DNA of 36,878 bases. Origin: an uncultured Lachnospiraceae bacterium. GTDB lineage: Bacteria > Bacillota > Clostridia > Lachnospirales > Lachnospiraceae. The notes below the pieces were generated by a model. That model searched no databases. It saw only the letters and a program-made list of their open reading frames with translations, and was not told where the DNA came from. The stretch spans positions 1-36,878 of the forward strand of contig CAJOID010000024.1 of the NCBI GenBank assembly GCA_905234595.1, written 5' to 3'. Numbering within the stretch: the first letter of the stretch is position 1; each line of letters begins with the position of its first letter. Positions 16,538 through 25,222 of this stretch are shown piece after piece. The position numbers were made by a program, and so were the translations under genes.

Positions 16538-17713
16538 ATGCAATACAGACTTGATAAATACGGAAATGAGTTATCCGTTCTCGGATTCGGCTGTATGAGA
16601 TTCACCGGTAATGCCGGTCATATAGATCTGGATAAGGCGGAAAAGGAGATACTCAGAGCGTACGAACTTGGTGTCAATTATTATGACACCGCATATATAT
16701 ACAACGGCAGTGAAGTGGCTATCGGTGAGATATTTGAACGAAATAATATGCGCGATAAGATCCATATCGCAACCAAACTACCGCATTACATGGTCAGGTC
16801 GCGTGCGGATATGGACAGTCTCTTTGAAGAACAGCTTAAGCGTCTGCGTACGGATCATATAGACTATTATCTGATGCATATGCTGACGGATATAGCTTCA
16901 TGGAACCGGATCAAAGAACTCGGTATCATAGAATGGCTTGAGGATCGCAAGGCACGCGGGCAGATACGTCAGACCGGGTTCTCGTATCACGGTAATTCCG
17001 ATATGTTCATCCAGATCCTGGATGACTATGACTGGGATTTTGCGCAGATCCAGTATAACTACATAGACGAGCATTCACAGGCCGGACGTACCGGACTGGA
17101 GTATGCGGAGTCGAAGGGTATACCCATCATTATCATGGAGCCTCTCCGGGGCGGCAAACTGATCAATCTGCCGTCGCCTGCAAAGGCGATCATAGATGCC
17201 CATCCTTCACATCGCAGCGCTGCGGAGTGGGGACTTGGATGGCTGTACGACCAGAGCGGCGTCAAAGTGGTCCTGTCGGGAATGAACTCTGTGGAGATGA
17301 TCGAGGAGAACTGCCGCATCGCATCCGCATACGAACCGGGAAGTTTCACTGAAGAAGATCATGATACCATATCCGAGATAGTCAGACAGTATCATGCTCA
17401 TATGAGAGTCGGATGTACGGGATGCAGATACTGTATGCCATGTCCGCGTAACGTGGACATCCCAGGTACTTTTGCAGCATACAACAGACAGGCTGTTGAC
17501 GGTAAGCTCGGAGGCCTCAAGGAGTACTTTATGTGTACGGCCATGCGTAAGGATTATACCGGACCGGCCAATTGTGTTGAATGCGGATTATGCGAACAGC
17601 ATTGCCCTCAGAAGATCAAGATACGCAAAGAATTGAAAAATGCACGTAAGGCTCTCGAAACACCTATATACAAGATCGCGCGCAGGTTTGCGCCGCTTTT
17701 CATGAGATTCTGA
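16538..17713 (+). CDS. Aldo/keto reductase with C-terminal 4Fe-4S motifs (COG1453 type)
   Basis: The N-terminal 280 residues form an aldo/keto reductase barrel: LGFGCMRFTG, the catalytic aspartate and tyrosine in NYYDTAYIYNGSE, the lysine in IATKLPHY, the histidine in IDYYLMHML, and QIQYNYID. The C-terminus adds two cysteine clusters, CTGCRYCMPCP and CVECGLCEQHCPQ, typical of ferredoxin-like 4Fe-4S sites. It is a predicted oxidoreductase able to pass electrons between NAD(P)H and an iron-sulfur relay; the substrate is unknown. I set the start at the ATG at 16538 with AGGGG 7 bases before it; the open frame farther upstream is the complement of rnpB. PilZ follows 13 bases later with a good ribosome site. 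Confidence 0.9.
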   Translation: MQYRLDKYGNELSVLGFGCMRFTGNAGHIDLDKAEKEILRAYELGVNYYDTAYIYNGSEVAIGEIFERNNMRDKIHIATKLPHYMVRSRADMDSLFEEQLKRLRTDHIDYYLMHMLTDIASWNRIKELGIIEWLEDRKARGQIRQTGFSYHGNSDMFIQILDDYDWDFAQIQYNYIDEHSQAGRTGLEYAESKGIPIIIMEPLRGGKLINLPSPAKAIIDAHPSHRSAAEWGLGWLYDQSGVKVVLSGMNSVEMIEENCRIASAYEPGSFTEEDHDTISEIVRQYHAHMRVGCTGCRYCMPCPRNVDIPGTFAAYNRQAVDGKLGGLKEYFMCTAMRKDYTGPANCVECGLCEQHCPQKIKIRKELKNARKALETPIYKIARRFAPLFMRF

Positions 17714-17726
17714 AAGGAGAAATAGA

Positions 17727-18050
17727 ATGTCAGACAACAGATCCGAAGAAAGACGTAAAATCAACCGAGTGGAGTTTCCTTCCAACACCGTCATCGTGGT
17801 GTGTGATACTCAGGAAAAGATCTACTGCCGGACAGAGAATGTGAGTCCTCTGGGCATGGGTATCAGAGTACCCGCAGGAACACCTCACATCCTCAACATG
17901 GACGTGATCGTAGTCGCTGAGACTCTCATCATGTATGCCGATGTCCTCAGAGAGGATCCTCAGGAGGACGGGACCATGATGCTCGGTGTGCAGGCCAGAA
18001 GGTTTACTCCTGAGGTATTGCAGTATTTGTTTGACCACGTGGGCGACTGA
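17727..18050 (+). CDS. PilZ-domain protein (predicted c-di-GMP receptor)
   Basis: This 107-residue protein is a single PilZ domain. The arginine motif reads ERRKINRVEF near residues 8-17, and the second signature is ENVSPLGMGIRVP, matching the [D/N]xSxxG pattern needed for c-di-GMP binding. Beta-strand alternation continues to the end. AAAGGAG precedes the ATG. Because both ligand motifs are intact, it is likely to bind the product of the diguanylate cyclase encoded about 16 kb upstream, although no direct partner is adjacent. It lies between an iron-sulfur oxidoreductase and metal-chaperone-type GTPases, which does not by itself indicate its output. Confidence 0.85.
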   Translation: MSDNRSEERRKINRVEFPSNTVIVVCDTQEKIYCRTENVSPLGMGIRVPAGTPHILNMDVIVVAETLIMYADVLREDPQEDGTMMLGVQARRFTPEVLQYLFDHVGD

Positions 18051-18071
18051 AAAGTATTCAGAGGTGAGATC

Positions 18072-19211
18072 ATGACTAAAATCGATATAGTGTCGGGGTT
18101 TCTGGGAGCAGGTAAGACAACCCTGATCAAAAAGCTGTTGGCGGAAGCGCTGAGCGGTACTCAGACTGTGCTCATTGAGAATGAGTTCGGTGAGATCGGA
18201 ATAGACGGAGGCTTCTTAAAGGACGCCGGCATAGAGATCCGCGAGATGAATTCCGGATGTATATGCTGCTCTCTGGTGGGAGATTTCGGAGAGGCACTTA
18301 AGGAGGTTCTTAACCAGTATCATCCTGACAGGATCATCATAGAACCGTCGGGCGTGGGCAAACTGTCCGATGTTATGAAGGCGGTTAACGATGCCATGGC
18401 AGATCAGGATGTGGAACTCAATTCGGCGGTTGCAGTGGTCGATGCCAAAAAGGCAAAGATGTATGCCAAAAACTTCGGTGAGTTCTTTATCAACCAGATA
18501 GAGCATGCTGGGACCGTAGTCCTGAGCAGGACAGGCGATATTTCCGAGGATAAGCTTAAAGAGTGCGTGGATCTCGTTAAGGAGCATAATTCCAGAGCCA
18601 CGGTGATCACCACAGTGTGGGATGAACTGTCGGGCGGGAACATTCTTAAGACGATCGAAGGTGCTACCGATCTGGAAGCAGAGCTCATGAAGGAGGCGAT
18701 AAGGGTCGCTGAAGAACATGAGCATGAACATCATCACCACCACCATCATGATCATGACGATGACAACGGCCATGATCACGATGACCACGAACATCACCTC
18801 CATCATCATGATCACGATCATGATGATCACGAGCATCACCATCATCACCACGACGATGATGACGACGACCACGAAGAACATGATCATCATCACCACCATC
18901 ATGAACATGATCACGACCATCATGATCATCACCATGCCGACGATATATTTGACAGCTGGGGTTATGAGACTCCGGCCCGGTATTCAATGGATGAGATAGA
19001 TCATATTCTTGATGAACTCGATTCCGAGAAGTACGGTGCTGTGCTCAGAGCCAAGGGAATGGTACCGGATAACGCCGGCGGATGGATATATTTTGATTAT
19101 GTGCCCGGAGAGAAGAACATCCGCGCGGGTGAGCCTGATGTTACGGGTAAGTTCTGTGTTATAGGCGCCGAACTTGACGAGAACGGACTGGAAGGACTGA
19201 TCAAGAAGTGA
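18072..19211 (+). CDS. CobW/P47K-family GTPase with a long histidine/aspartate metal-binding tract
   Basis: The G domain begins IVSGFLGAGKTTL (Walker A near residues 9-17), with ENEFGEIGIDG and the metal-binding CICC motif at 63-66 (CxCC, typical of COG0523 metallochaperones). IIIEPSGVG follows. The usual NKxD guanine-recognition motif appears as LSRTGD. Residues about 216-290 are almost only His, Asp and Glu, with roughly 42 histidines by my count. A C-terminal CobW_C-like domain then follows (GAVLRAKGMV, WIYFDYVPGE). Such proteins insert or store zinc, nickel or cobalt; which metal cannot be told. The gene overlaps the next GTPase gene by four bases (GTGA). No Zur- or Fur-like operator was recognised upstream. 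Confidence 0.88.
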   Translation: MTKIDIVSGFLGAGKTTLIKKLLAEALSGTQTVLIENEFGEIGIDGGFLKDAGIEIREMNSGCICCSLVGDFGEALKEVLNQYHPDRIIIEPSGVGKLSDVMKAVNDAMADQDVELNSAVAVVDAKKAKMYAKNFGEFFINQIEHAGTVVLSRTGDISEDKLKECVDLVKEHNSRATVITTVWDELSGGNILKTIEGATDLEAELMKEAIRVAEEHEHEHHHHHHHDHDDDNGHDHDDHEHHLHHHDHDHDDHEHHHHHHDDDDDDHEEHDHHHHHHEHDHDHHDHHHADDIFDSWGYETPARYSMDEIDHILDELDSEKYGAVLRAKGMVPDNAGGWIYFDYVPGEKNIRAGEPDVTGKFCVIGAELDENGLEGLIKK

Positions 19212-20149
19212 GACCTGTATATATGATCACGGGTTTCCTGGAGAGTGGGAAATCCGAGTTTATCAATTATACATTGGCACAGCCGTATTTTCAGGCAAAA
19301 GGGACCACGCTCCTGATACTGTGCGAAGAGGGAGAGATCGAATATGATCCCGAACTCCTTAAATCCACCCGTACCGTCAAAGAAGTCATAGAGAACGAGG
19401 AGGATTTTACGCCCGAGAAACTTCAGGAACTCGATAAGGCATATAAGCCCGAGCGTGTGATCGTTGAATTTAACGGCATGTGGAACTACAGAAATGTAAA
19501 ACTTCCATGGTTCTGGAGTATTGAGCAGCAGATCACGACCATAGATGCATCTACTTTTCCGATGTATTACAACAACATGAAGTCGCTGCTTAATGAGATG
19601 ATCAAAATGTCCGAACTCATCATCTTCAACAGATGTGACGGCCTGGGTGAGGAACTTGCCACATATAAGCGCAATATCAAGGCAGTCAATCCCAAAGCCG
19701 ATATCGTGTTCGAGGATGCACAGGGCGAGATAAGTCAGATATTCGAGGCTGATCTGCCGTTTGACCTGAATGCCGATGTGATAGAAATGGATAACTACGG
19801 ATTCGGTATCTTCTTCATAGATGCCATGGATCATCTGGACAGATATGTGGGTAAGACCATCAGGTATCTCGCTCAGGTAATGAAGCCCGACGGAATGCCG
19901 GAGAATATGTTCGTGCCCGGAAGAATGGCCATGACATGCTGTGCGGAGGATATGTCGTTCCTGGGTTATCCCTGCAGATATGACCGGGTGCGTGAACTTG
20001 AGAATAAAGACTGGATCACGATAACCGCGCGCGTCGGTAAGGCGGCTTTGCCTGAGTATGAAGGCAATGAAGGACCGCTGCTCGAGGCTGTGGAGGTAGT
20101 TCCCGCGAAGGAACCGTCTCCGAGAGATCAGGTTATCAGTTTCAGCTAG
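19208..20149 (+). CDS. CobW/P47K-like GTPase fused to a TIGR03943-like C-terminal domain
   Basis: The N-terminal 200 residues are a divergent P47K GTPase: Walker A is MITGFLESGKSEF, VIVEFNGMWN is in the Walker B region, and IIFNRCDGL is the NKxD-like motif. The CxCC chaperone motif is absent. The last 90 residues contain MTCCAEDMSFLGYPC, which resembles the cysteine signature of the TIGR03943/DUF1980 (YcgQ-like) family usually encoded beside a YcgR-type permease. Start is GTG at 19208, overlapping the stop of the previous gene, so the pair is translationally coupled and probably works together in metal delivery. No permease gene is seen next to it; deoB follows. The domain assignment of the C-terminus is by motif only. 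Confidence 0.75.
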   Translation: MRPVYMITGFLESGKSEFINYTLAQPYFQAKGTTLLILCEEGEIEYDPELLKSTRTVKEVIENEEDFTPEKLQELDKAYKPERVIVEFNGMWNYRNVKLPWFWSIEQQITTIDASTFPMYYNNMKSLLNEMIKMSELIIFNRCDGLGEELATYKRNIKAVNPKADIVFEDAQGEISQIFEADLPFDLNADVIEMDNYGFGIFFIDAMDHLDRYVGKTIRYLAQVMKPDGMPENMFVPGRMAMTCCAEDMSFLGYPCRYDRVRELENKDWITITARVGKAALPEYEGNEGPLLEAVEVVPAKEPSPRDQVISFS

Positions 20150-20162
20150 ACAGGGGGATGAT

Positions 20163-21314
20163 ATGTCCAGAGTATTTATCGTAGTGCTCGACAGCTGCGG
20201 AATAGGAGAGATGCCGGATGCCGGCCGGTTCGGTGACACCGGTGCCAATACACTTAGGAGCTGTTCGACCGATCCCGGATTTGATCTGAGTAACATGAAA
20301 GCCCTGGGGCTTTTCAATATAGACGGTATCGACTATGTGGAAGGTGTACCGGAGCCGGAGGGAGCGTATGCCAGACTGGCGGAAGCCTCAAACGGAAAGG
20401 ATACGACCATCGGACACTGGGAGATAGCGGGTGTGTATTCGCCCAAAGCTCTTCCGACTTATCCGGACGGTTTTCCGGACGAGGTGATCGATGAGTTTAA
20501 GAAAAGGACCGGCAGAGGAGTGCTGTGCAATAAGCCGTATTCCGGTACCGTAGTCATCAATGAGTACGGTGATGAACATATGCGTACCGGAGATCTGATA
20601 GTATATACTTCTGCCGATTCCGTATTTCAGATCGCTGCCCATGAGGACATCGTACCTGTGGAGCAACTCTATGAATACTGTCAGACAGCGAGAGACATGC
20701 TTCAGGGTGAGCATGCCGTGGGACGTGTCATAGCACGTCCTTTTATCGGAACCAGCGGGGCATATACACGTACTCCGCGCAGACACGATTTCTCACTCCT
20801 GCCTCCTTCAGTGACCATGCTCGATCAGCTTGAGAGTGCCGGTAAGGCTGTTATATCCGTCGGCAAGATCCGTGATATCTTTGCCGGAAAGGGCATAACC
20901 GAATCAAATCCGACCACAGGTAATCCGGATGGGATCGATAAGACCATATCCATTATGGACAGGGATTTTGACGGACTGTGTTTCGTGAATCTGGTAGATA
21001 CCGATATGATATACGGACACAGGAGAGATATCCCCGGATATGCGCAGGCACTTACCTATTTTGACGGTAAGCTTCCTGCCATGCTCGATAAACTGAGGCG
21101 GGATGATTATCTGATGATCACTGCCGATCACGGATGTGATCCCGGATTCAAGAAGTCTACGGATCATACCAGAGAGTATATACCTTTTGTGATGGCGGGA
21201 GAAAGGGTCCGCCCCGGAAACCGCGGCACCCGCACCACATTTGCGGATATTGGGGCCACCGTGCTCGATATCTTCGGAATAACCCCTGAATTTGCAGGGA
21301 CCAGTATGCTTTAA
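20163..21314 (+). CDS. deoB: Phosphopentomutase
   Basis: DeoB interconverts ribose (or deoxyribose) 1-phosphate and 5-phosphate in nucleoside salvage. The 383-residue protein belongs to the alkaline-phosphatase-like metalloenzymes. Metal and phospho-acceptor motifs are visible: VVLDSCGIGEMPDA at the start, FGDTGANTL with the phospho-threonine, GKDTTIGHWEI, and the C-terminal NLVDTDMIYGHRRD and MITADHGCDPGFKKSTDHTRE. A GGGGGATGAT ribosome site precedes the ATG. The gene is not with other deo genes here; it sits between the GTPases and prfC with short gaps, so it may be co-transcribed with both. Confidence 0.96.
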   Translation: MSRVFIVVLDSCGIGEMPDAGRFGDTGANTLRSCSTDPGFDLSNMKALGLFNIDGIDYVEGVPEPEGAYARLAEASNGKDTTIGHWEIAGVYSPKALPTYPDGFPDEVIDEFKKRTGRGVLCNKPYSGTVVINEYGDEHMRTGDLIVYTSADSVFQIAAHEDIVPVEQLYEYCQTARDMLQGEHAVGRVIARPFIGTSGAYTRTPRRHDFSLLPPSVTMLDQLESAGKAVISVGKIRDIFAGKGITESNPTTGNPDGIDKTISIMDRDFDGLCFVNLVDTDMIYGHRRDIPGYAQALTYFDGKLPAMLDKLRRDDYLMITADHGCDPGFKKSTDHTREYIPFVMAGERVRPGNRGTRTTFADIGATVLDIFGITPEFAGTSML

Positions 21315-21325
21315 CAGGAGAAAAG

Positions 21326-22927
21326 ATGCCTAACGATATCAACTCAGAGATCAACCGCCGGCGCACGTTTGCGATCATTTCGCACCCCGACGCCGGCAAG
21401 ACAACACTTACGGAGAAACTGCTGCTGTACGGCGGTGCGATCAATCTCGCGGGATCCGTAAAAGGTAAAGCCACCGCCAGACACGCGGTAAGTGACTGGA
21501 TGGAGATAGAGAAACAGCGTGGTATATCCGTCACCAGTTCCGTACTGCAGTTCGAATATGACGGTTTCTGCATCAATATTCTGGACACGCCGGGGCATCA
21601 GGATTTCTCGGAGGATACATACCGTACCCTGATGGCAGCCGATTCCGCTGTGATGGTCATAGACGCCGCCAAGGGCGTCGAACCGCAGACCCGGAAGCTG
21701 TTTAAGGTATGTGTCATGAGACATATACCTATTTTCACGTTTATCAACAAGATGGACCGTGATGCCAACGATACTTTTGATCTGCTCGACGATATCGAGA
21801 AGGAACTTGGCATCGCCACATGCCCGGTAAACTGGCCTATAGGTTCCGGTAAGAACTTCAAAGGAGTTTATGACAGAGCGGGCAGGGCAGTGAATCTGTA
21901 CTATGATACGCAGAAGGGAACCAAAGAGGGAGAGACTCACATCATCAGTCTGGATGATCCCGATTCCTTACGTGCAGAGATCGGTGACGCTGCATATGAA
22001 AAGCTTTCGGAAGAGATAGAACTGCTTGACGGAGCAAGCGCGGAATTTGATCTGGACACCGTTCGTGCGGGTGATCTGACTCCGGTATTCTTCGGGTCCG
22101 CCCTGACCAATTTCGGTGTAGAGATATTCCTGAAGCATTTCCTTGAGATGACTACCACACCTCTCGCACGCAGATCGGATGCCGGTGTCATAGATCCCAC
22201 GGGGAATGAGTTTTCGGCTTTTGTATTTAAGATACAGGCCAATATGAACAAGGCGCATCGTGACAGGCTTGCGTTTATGAGGATCTGCTCGGGCAGATAT
22301 GATGCCCAGATGGAGGTTAAGCACATCCAGTCGGGTAAGGTTATGAGACTGTCACAGCCTCAGACCATCATGGCGGACGACCGCAAGATCCTGACCGAGG
22401 CGTATGCGGGAGATATAATAGGCGTCTTCGATCCGGGTATCTTCTCGATCGGGGATACCATCGCCTGTCCCAAGGATGACTTCAGATACGAGGGAATCCC
22501 GACATTTGCACCCGAGCATTTCGCCAGAGTCAGACAGCTGGATACGATGAAGCGTAAGCAGTTCGTAAAAGGCGTGACCCAGATAGCGCAGGAAGGTGCC
22601 ATTCAGATATTCAAGGAACTGGGAAGCGGGCTTGAAGAAGTCATAGTGGGAGTGGTAGGTGTACTCCAGTTTGACGTGCTCAAGTACCGTCTTGAGAACG
22701 AGTACAATGTAGAGATCAAACTCGAGCCGCTTCCTTACGAATACATCAGGTGGATAGAGAATTATAACGAGGTCGATGTACCCAGACTTACCGGTACATC
22801 GGATATGAAGAAGGTATCGGATCTGAAGGACAGACCGCTGCTCCTGTTTGTAAACGAGTGGAGTATCGGGATGACCATGGAACGTAACGAAGGCCTGGTA
22901 CTGTCGGAGTTCGGCTCCGCGGAGTGA
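21326..22927 (+). CDS. prfC: Peptide chain release factor 3
   Basis: RF3 is the GTPase that removes RF1/RF2 from the ribosome after peptide release. The 533-residue protein has G1 SHPDAGKTTLTEK, G2/switch QRGISVTSSV, G3 LDTPGHQDFSEDTYR, and G4 FINKMDRD. The RF3-specific C-terminal part includes VGVLQFDVLKYRLENEYNV. AGGAG is placed 6 bases before the ATG. It is followed after one base by the transglutaminase-like gene, which suggests coupled translation. The length and motifs are normal. Confidence 0.97.
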   Translation: MPNDINSEINRRRTFAIISHPDAGKTTLTEKLLLYGGAINLAGSVKGKATARHAVSDWMEIEKQRGISVTSSVLQFEYDGFCINILDTPGHQDFSEDTYRTLMAADSAVMVIDAAKGVEPQTRKLFKVCVMRHIPIFTFINKMDRDANDTFDLLDDIEKELGIATCPVNWPIGSGKNFKGVYDRAGRAVNLYYDTQKGTKEGETHIISLDDPDSLRAEIGDAAYEKLSEEIELLDGASAEFDLDTVRAGDLTPVFFGSALTNFGVEIFLKHFLEMTTTPLARRSDAGVIDPTGNEFSAFVFKIQANMNKAHRDRLAFMRICSGRYDAQMEVKHIQSGKVMRLSQPQTIMADDRKILTEAYAGDIIGVFDPGIFSIGDTIACPKDDFRYEGIPTFAPEHFARVRQLDTMKRKQFVKGVTQIAQEGAIQIFKELGSGLEEVIVGVVGVLQFDVLKYRLENEYNVEIKLEPLPYEYIRWIENYNEVDVPRLTGTSDMKKVSDLKDRPLLLFVNEWSIGMTMERNEGLVLSEFGSAE

Positions 22928-22928
22928 T

Positions 22929-24287
22929 ATGGGAAACCTGTCGGATAAGTTCAGCAGAATATTCAATACAAAGATCGCCCGCGTATGTACGGGCGTTCTT
23001 GTTATGGTATGCCTGACGGTATCTCCGGCAGGATGCTCTTTTCTTTCGGTGCAGACACCGGAGGAAGCCGGCAGACAGATAGAACCGATACCCCAGACAG
23101 AGAGACGTGATGCGGGCACTTCACAGACTTCTGATCTTGAAGTGGGTGATGCATCTTTTCCCGATGCATATGACGGTGAAACAGATGAAGAGGACTATGA
23201 AGTAGTCAGCGGGGACAGCTCCGGCGGTGTGGAAGGCCTGTACGGTTATACGGACGAAGAGATCGCAGCGGCGGGGGCTTCCAATGTCGGAAGATTTGCT
23301 TATGAGCGGCTCGAGCAGTCCGATAAGAGAGTATATAACGAGATCTATATGACTCTGCGCGACCTGAAAGAGGAGTATGAACTTGACTGTAAGGATGTCG
23401 ATGAGATCAACCGGATTTTCCTCTGTGTCATGATGGACCATCCCGAGATATTCTGGGTATCCGGATATGTCTATACCCGTTATACGAGAGGAGAGGTGCT
23501 GGAAGCGATGGGATTCAGAGGCGCTTATTCGATGGACCCCGCTACGATAAGCTCAAGACAGGCGTCCATCGATGCTTATGTGAATAACTGCCTGGCCGGT
23601 ATGCCGGACGGAGATGATTACATCAGGATACGGTATGTGTATGAGTATATTATCAGGAATACCGTATATGATACGGAATCAAGTGATAATCAGAATATAT
23701 GCTCCGTATTCATAAACGGCAGAAGTGTATGTCAGGGATACGCCAAGGCTACGCAGTATCTGCTTTCGAAGGTCGGGATCCCCTGTACGCTCATCACGGG
23801 GACATCTACCGGGGCCGGTAATCATGCCTGGAATCTGGTCAGAGCGGACGGATCATACTATTATCTGGACACGACATGGGGAGATGCCAACTACCGTATG
23901 GAGGAAGGAATCGAGAGCGATTACGAATCGATCAGCTATGACTATCTGTGCGTACCCGGATATGAGATCTTCAGGACCCACATTCCCGATACCCCTGTGG
24001 AACTCCCCAACTGTACGGCCATAGCGGATAACTACTATGTCAGGGAAGGGGCATATTTTACATCGGTGGACGAAGCCGGACTGCGGGGACTGTTCGACAG
24101 AGCACGTGCGCAGGGGAGAGAATCGGTTTCTCTGAAAGCCTCCGATGAAGCGGCGTATTCGGCGGTCAGGCATCATCTTCTTGATGAACAGCATGTGTTT
24201 GAATATGCCGGAATGCGGGATGCCGGGACAACCCTGAGCTATTGGGAAAACAGGGAACTGCTGACCATCAGTTTCAATCTCAACTGA
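22929..24287 (+). CDS. Exported transglutaminase-like protein, possible lipoprotein
   Basis: The N-terminus has a basic stretch, a hydrophobic core (residues 19-32) and SPAGC at 32-36, which resembles a lipobox although proline at -3 is unusual. A low-complexity acidic linker (to about residue 95) leads into a transglutaminase/protease-like fold. The catalytic triad is visible: cysteine in GRSVCQGYAKATQYLL, histidine in GNHAWNLV, and aspartate in YYLDTTWGD. Such proteins act on cell-surface peptides or crosslink or hydrolyse amide bonds; the actual reaction is not known. It starts one base after prfC with GGAG overlapping the prfC end. The C-terminal 90 residues are of unknown type. Confidence 0.85.
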   Translation: MGNLSDKFSRIFNTKIARVCTGVLVMVCLTVSPAGCSFLSVQTPEEAGRQIEPIPQTERRDAGTSQTSDLEVGDASFPDAYDGETDEEDYEVVSGDSSGGVEGLYGYTDEEIAAAGASNVGRFAYERLEQSDKRVYNEIYMTLRDLKEEYELDCKDVDEINRIFLCVMMDHPEIFWVSGYVYTRYTRGEVLEAMGFRGAYSMDPATISSRQASIDAYVNNCLAGMPDGDDYIRIRYVYEYIIRNTVYDTESSDNQNICSVFINGRSVCQGYAKATQYLLSKVGIPCTLITGTSTGAGNHAWNLVRADGSYYYLDTTWGDANYRMEEGIESDYESISYDYLCVPGYEIFRTHIPDTPVELPNCTAIADNYYVREGAYFTSVDEAGLRGLFDRARAQGRESVSLKASDEAAYSAVRHHLLDEQHVFEYAGMRDAGTTLSYWENRELLTISFNLN

Positions 24288-24298
24288 CCTGTATATGT

Positions 24299-24327
24299 TT
24301 GCAGTTCATCAGGCGTTTTGATATACT
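24299..24327 (+). promoter_or_regulatory. Candidate promoter of the Asp23-nusB-to-nadK operon
   Basis: TTGCAG at 24299-24304 is followed after 17 bases by TATACT at 24322-24327, 37 bases before the Asp23-family ATG. The -10 is good and the -35 matches only at its TTG. Confidence 0.4.
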
Positions 24328-24364
24328 GAATAAGTGTGTATGACACATACAGAGAGGAAATATC

Positions 24365-24748
24365 ATGGAAGGAAAAAAATCCGCAAAAGGTAAAAAAAAC
24401 ATACAGGGACCCGGTTCTGTCAAGATCGCCGATGAAGTAGTCGGCATGATCGCAGCGCTGGCTGCGGCAGAGGTTGAGGGCGTGCACGGGATGGCCGGAG
24501 ACGTGACCAGAGAGCTGCTGGATAAGGTTGGAGTAAAAGCCGCCGGCAGAGGGGTCAAGGTGGATGTGGACGGCAAACAGGTTAAACTCTTCATGTCCAT
24601 AGTCATGGAATACGGGTATAACATCCCTACCACATGTCAGAAGGTACAGGACAAGGTTAAGACCACCGTAGAGAACATGACCGGACTTGAAGTGGCCGAC
24701 GTAAGCGTTAAGATATCCGGTATCAGCGTGTCCGGCAAGAATCAATGA
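24365..24748 (+). CDS. Asp23/Gls24 family envelope stress protein
   Basis: The 127-residue protein shows the family pattern [30 protein letters not shown], and [19 protein letters not shown], followed by a conserved [17 protein letters not shown]. The N-terminal tail is lysine-rich. Members are small cytosolic proteins, often tethered at the membrane, linked to cell-envelope homeostasis. It begins the operon and overlaps nusB by four bases (ATGA). This placement before nusB is regular in Clostridia. GAGAGGAAA serves as the ribosome site. No partner AmaP gene is present. Confidence 0.92.
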   Translation: MEGKKSAKGKKNIQGPGSVKIADEVVGMIAALAAAEVEGVHGMAGDVTRELLDKVGVKAAGRGVKVDVDGKQVKLFMSIVMEYGYNIPTTCQKVQDKVKTTVENMTGLEVADVSVKISGISVSGKNQ

Positions 24749-25149
24749 CCAGGAGCAGACTTCGCGAATCCATATATAAACTGCTGTTCAGAGTGGAATT
24801 CTATCCGCCCGGGGAACTGGATGAACAGACCGACCTGTTCTTCGGATCCGATGAGTGGCCCGAGAAAGCCAAACAGAGCGAACAGGATTATGTCAGGAAT
24901 AAATTCCGGGCTATAGTGGAGAAGATTCCCGAGATTGATGAAGCAGTTGACAAAAACAGTAAGAACTGGACGACATCACGTATGTCCAGATCGGACCTGA
25001 CGATCATCAGGCTGGGGGTATATGAGATCAGATATGACGATGATATCCCTGCTTCGGTGGCGATCAACGAAGCCGTCGAACTTGCCAAAAAATACGGTCA
25101 GGATTCATCAGGAAGCTTTGTGAACGGTGTTTTGGCCAAGTTTGTATAA
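24745..25149 (+). CDS. nusB: Transcription antitermination factor NusB
   Basis: NusB, with NusE, binds boxA RNA to keep rRNA transcription from stopping early. The 134-residue all-helical protein opens with [18 protein letters not shown] and ends with [36 protein letters not shown], and [10 protein letters not shown], the most conserved NusB segments. The ATG overlaps the stop of the Asp23-family gene. A 73-base gap containing a hairpin separates it from xseA. Confidence 0.95.
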   Translation: MTRSRLRESIYKLLFRVEFYPPGELDEQTDLFFGSDEWPEKAKQSEQDYVRNKFRAIVEKIPEIDEAVDKNSKNWTTSRMSRSDLTIIRLGVYEIRYDDDIPASVAINEAVELAKKYGQDSSGSFVNGVLAKFV

Positions 25150-25174
25150 GAATACGATCGATCGGAGATTCACG

Positions 25175-25202
25175 GGCAGACTCATATGATGATGGGTCTG
25201 CC
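25175..25202 (+). other. Hairpin between nusB and xseA
   Basis: GGCAGACTCAT (25175-25185) pairs with ATGGGTCTGCC (25192-25202) around a six-base loop, 11 pairs including one T-G. No T tract follows, so it is unlikely to be a full terminator; it may be an RNA-processing or pausing element. Confidence 0.6.
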
Positions 25203-25222
25203 TGTAGTTTAATCGTAAAACC

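Noticed and set aside
18717-18940. Repeat tract considered as a CRISPR array or tandem repeat
   Set aside because: It is codon-level low complexity (CAT/CAC/GAT/GAC) inside a coding frame; there are no constant repeats with spacers.
18216-18987. Minus-strand open frames with long Met/Val or Asp/His repeats
   Set aside because: They are mirror readings of the His/Asp codon tract of the CobW gene.
19097-20317. A 406-codon open frame on the minus strand opposite the second CobW GTPase
   Set aside because: No recognisable protein motif, no promoter context, and the plus-strand frame has clear GTPase motifs and coupling to its neighbours.
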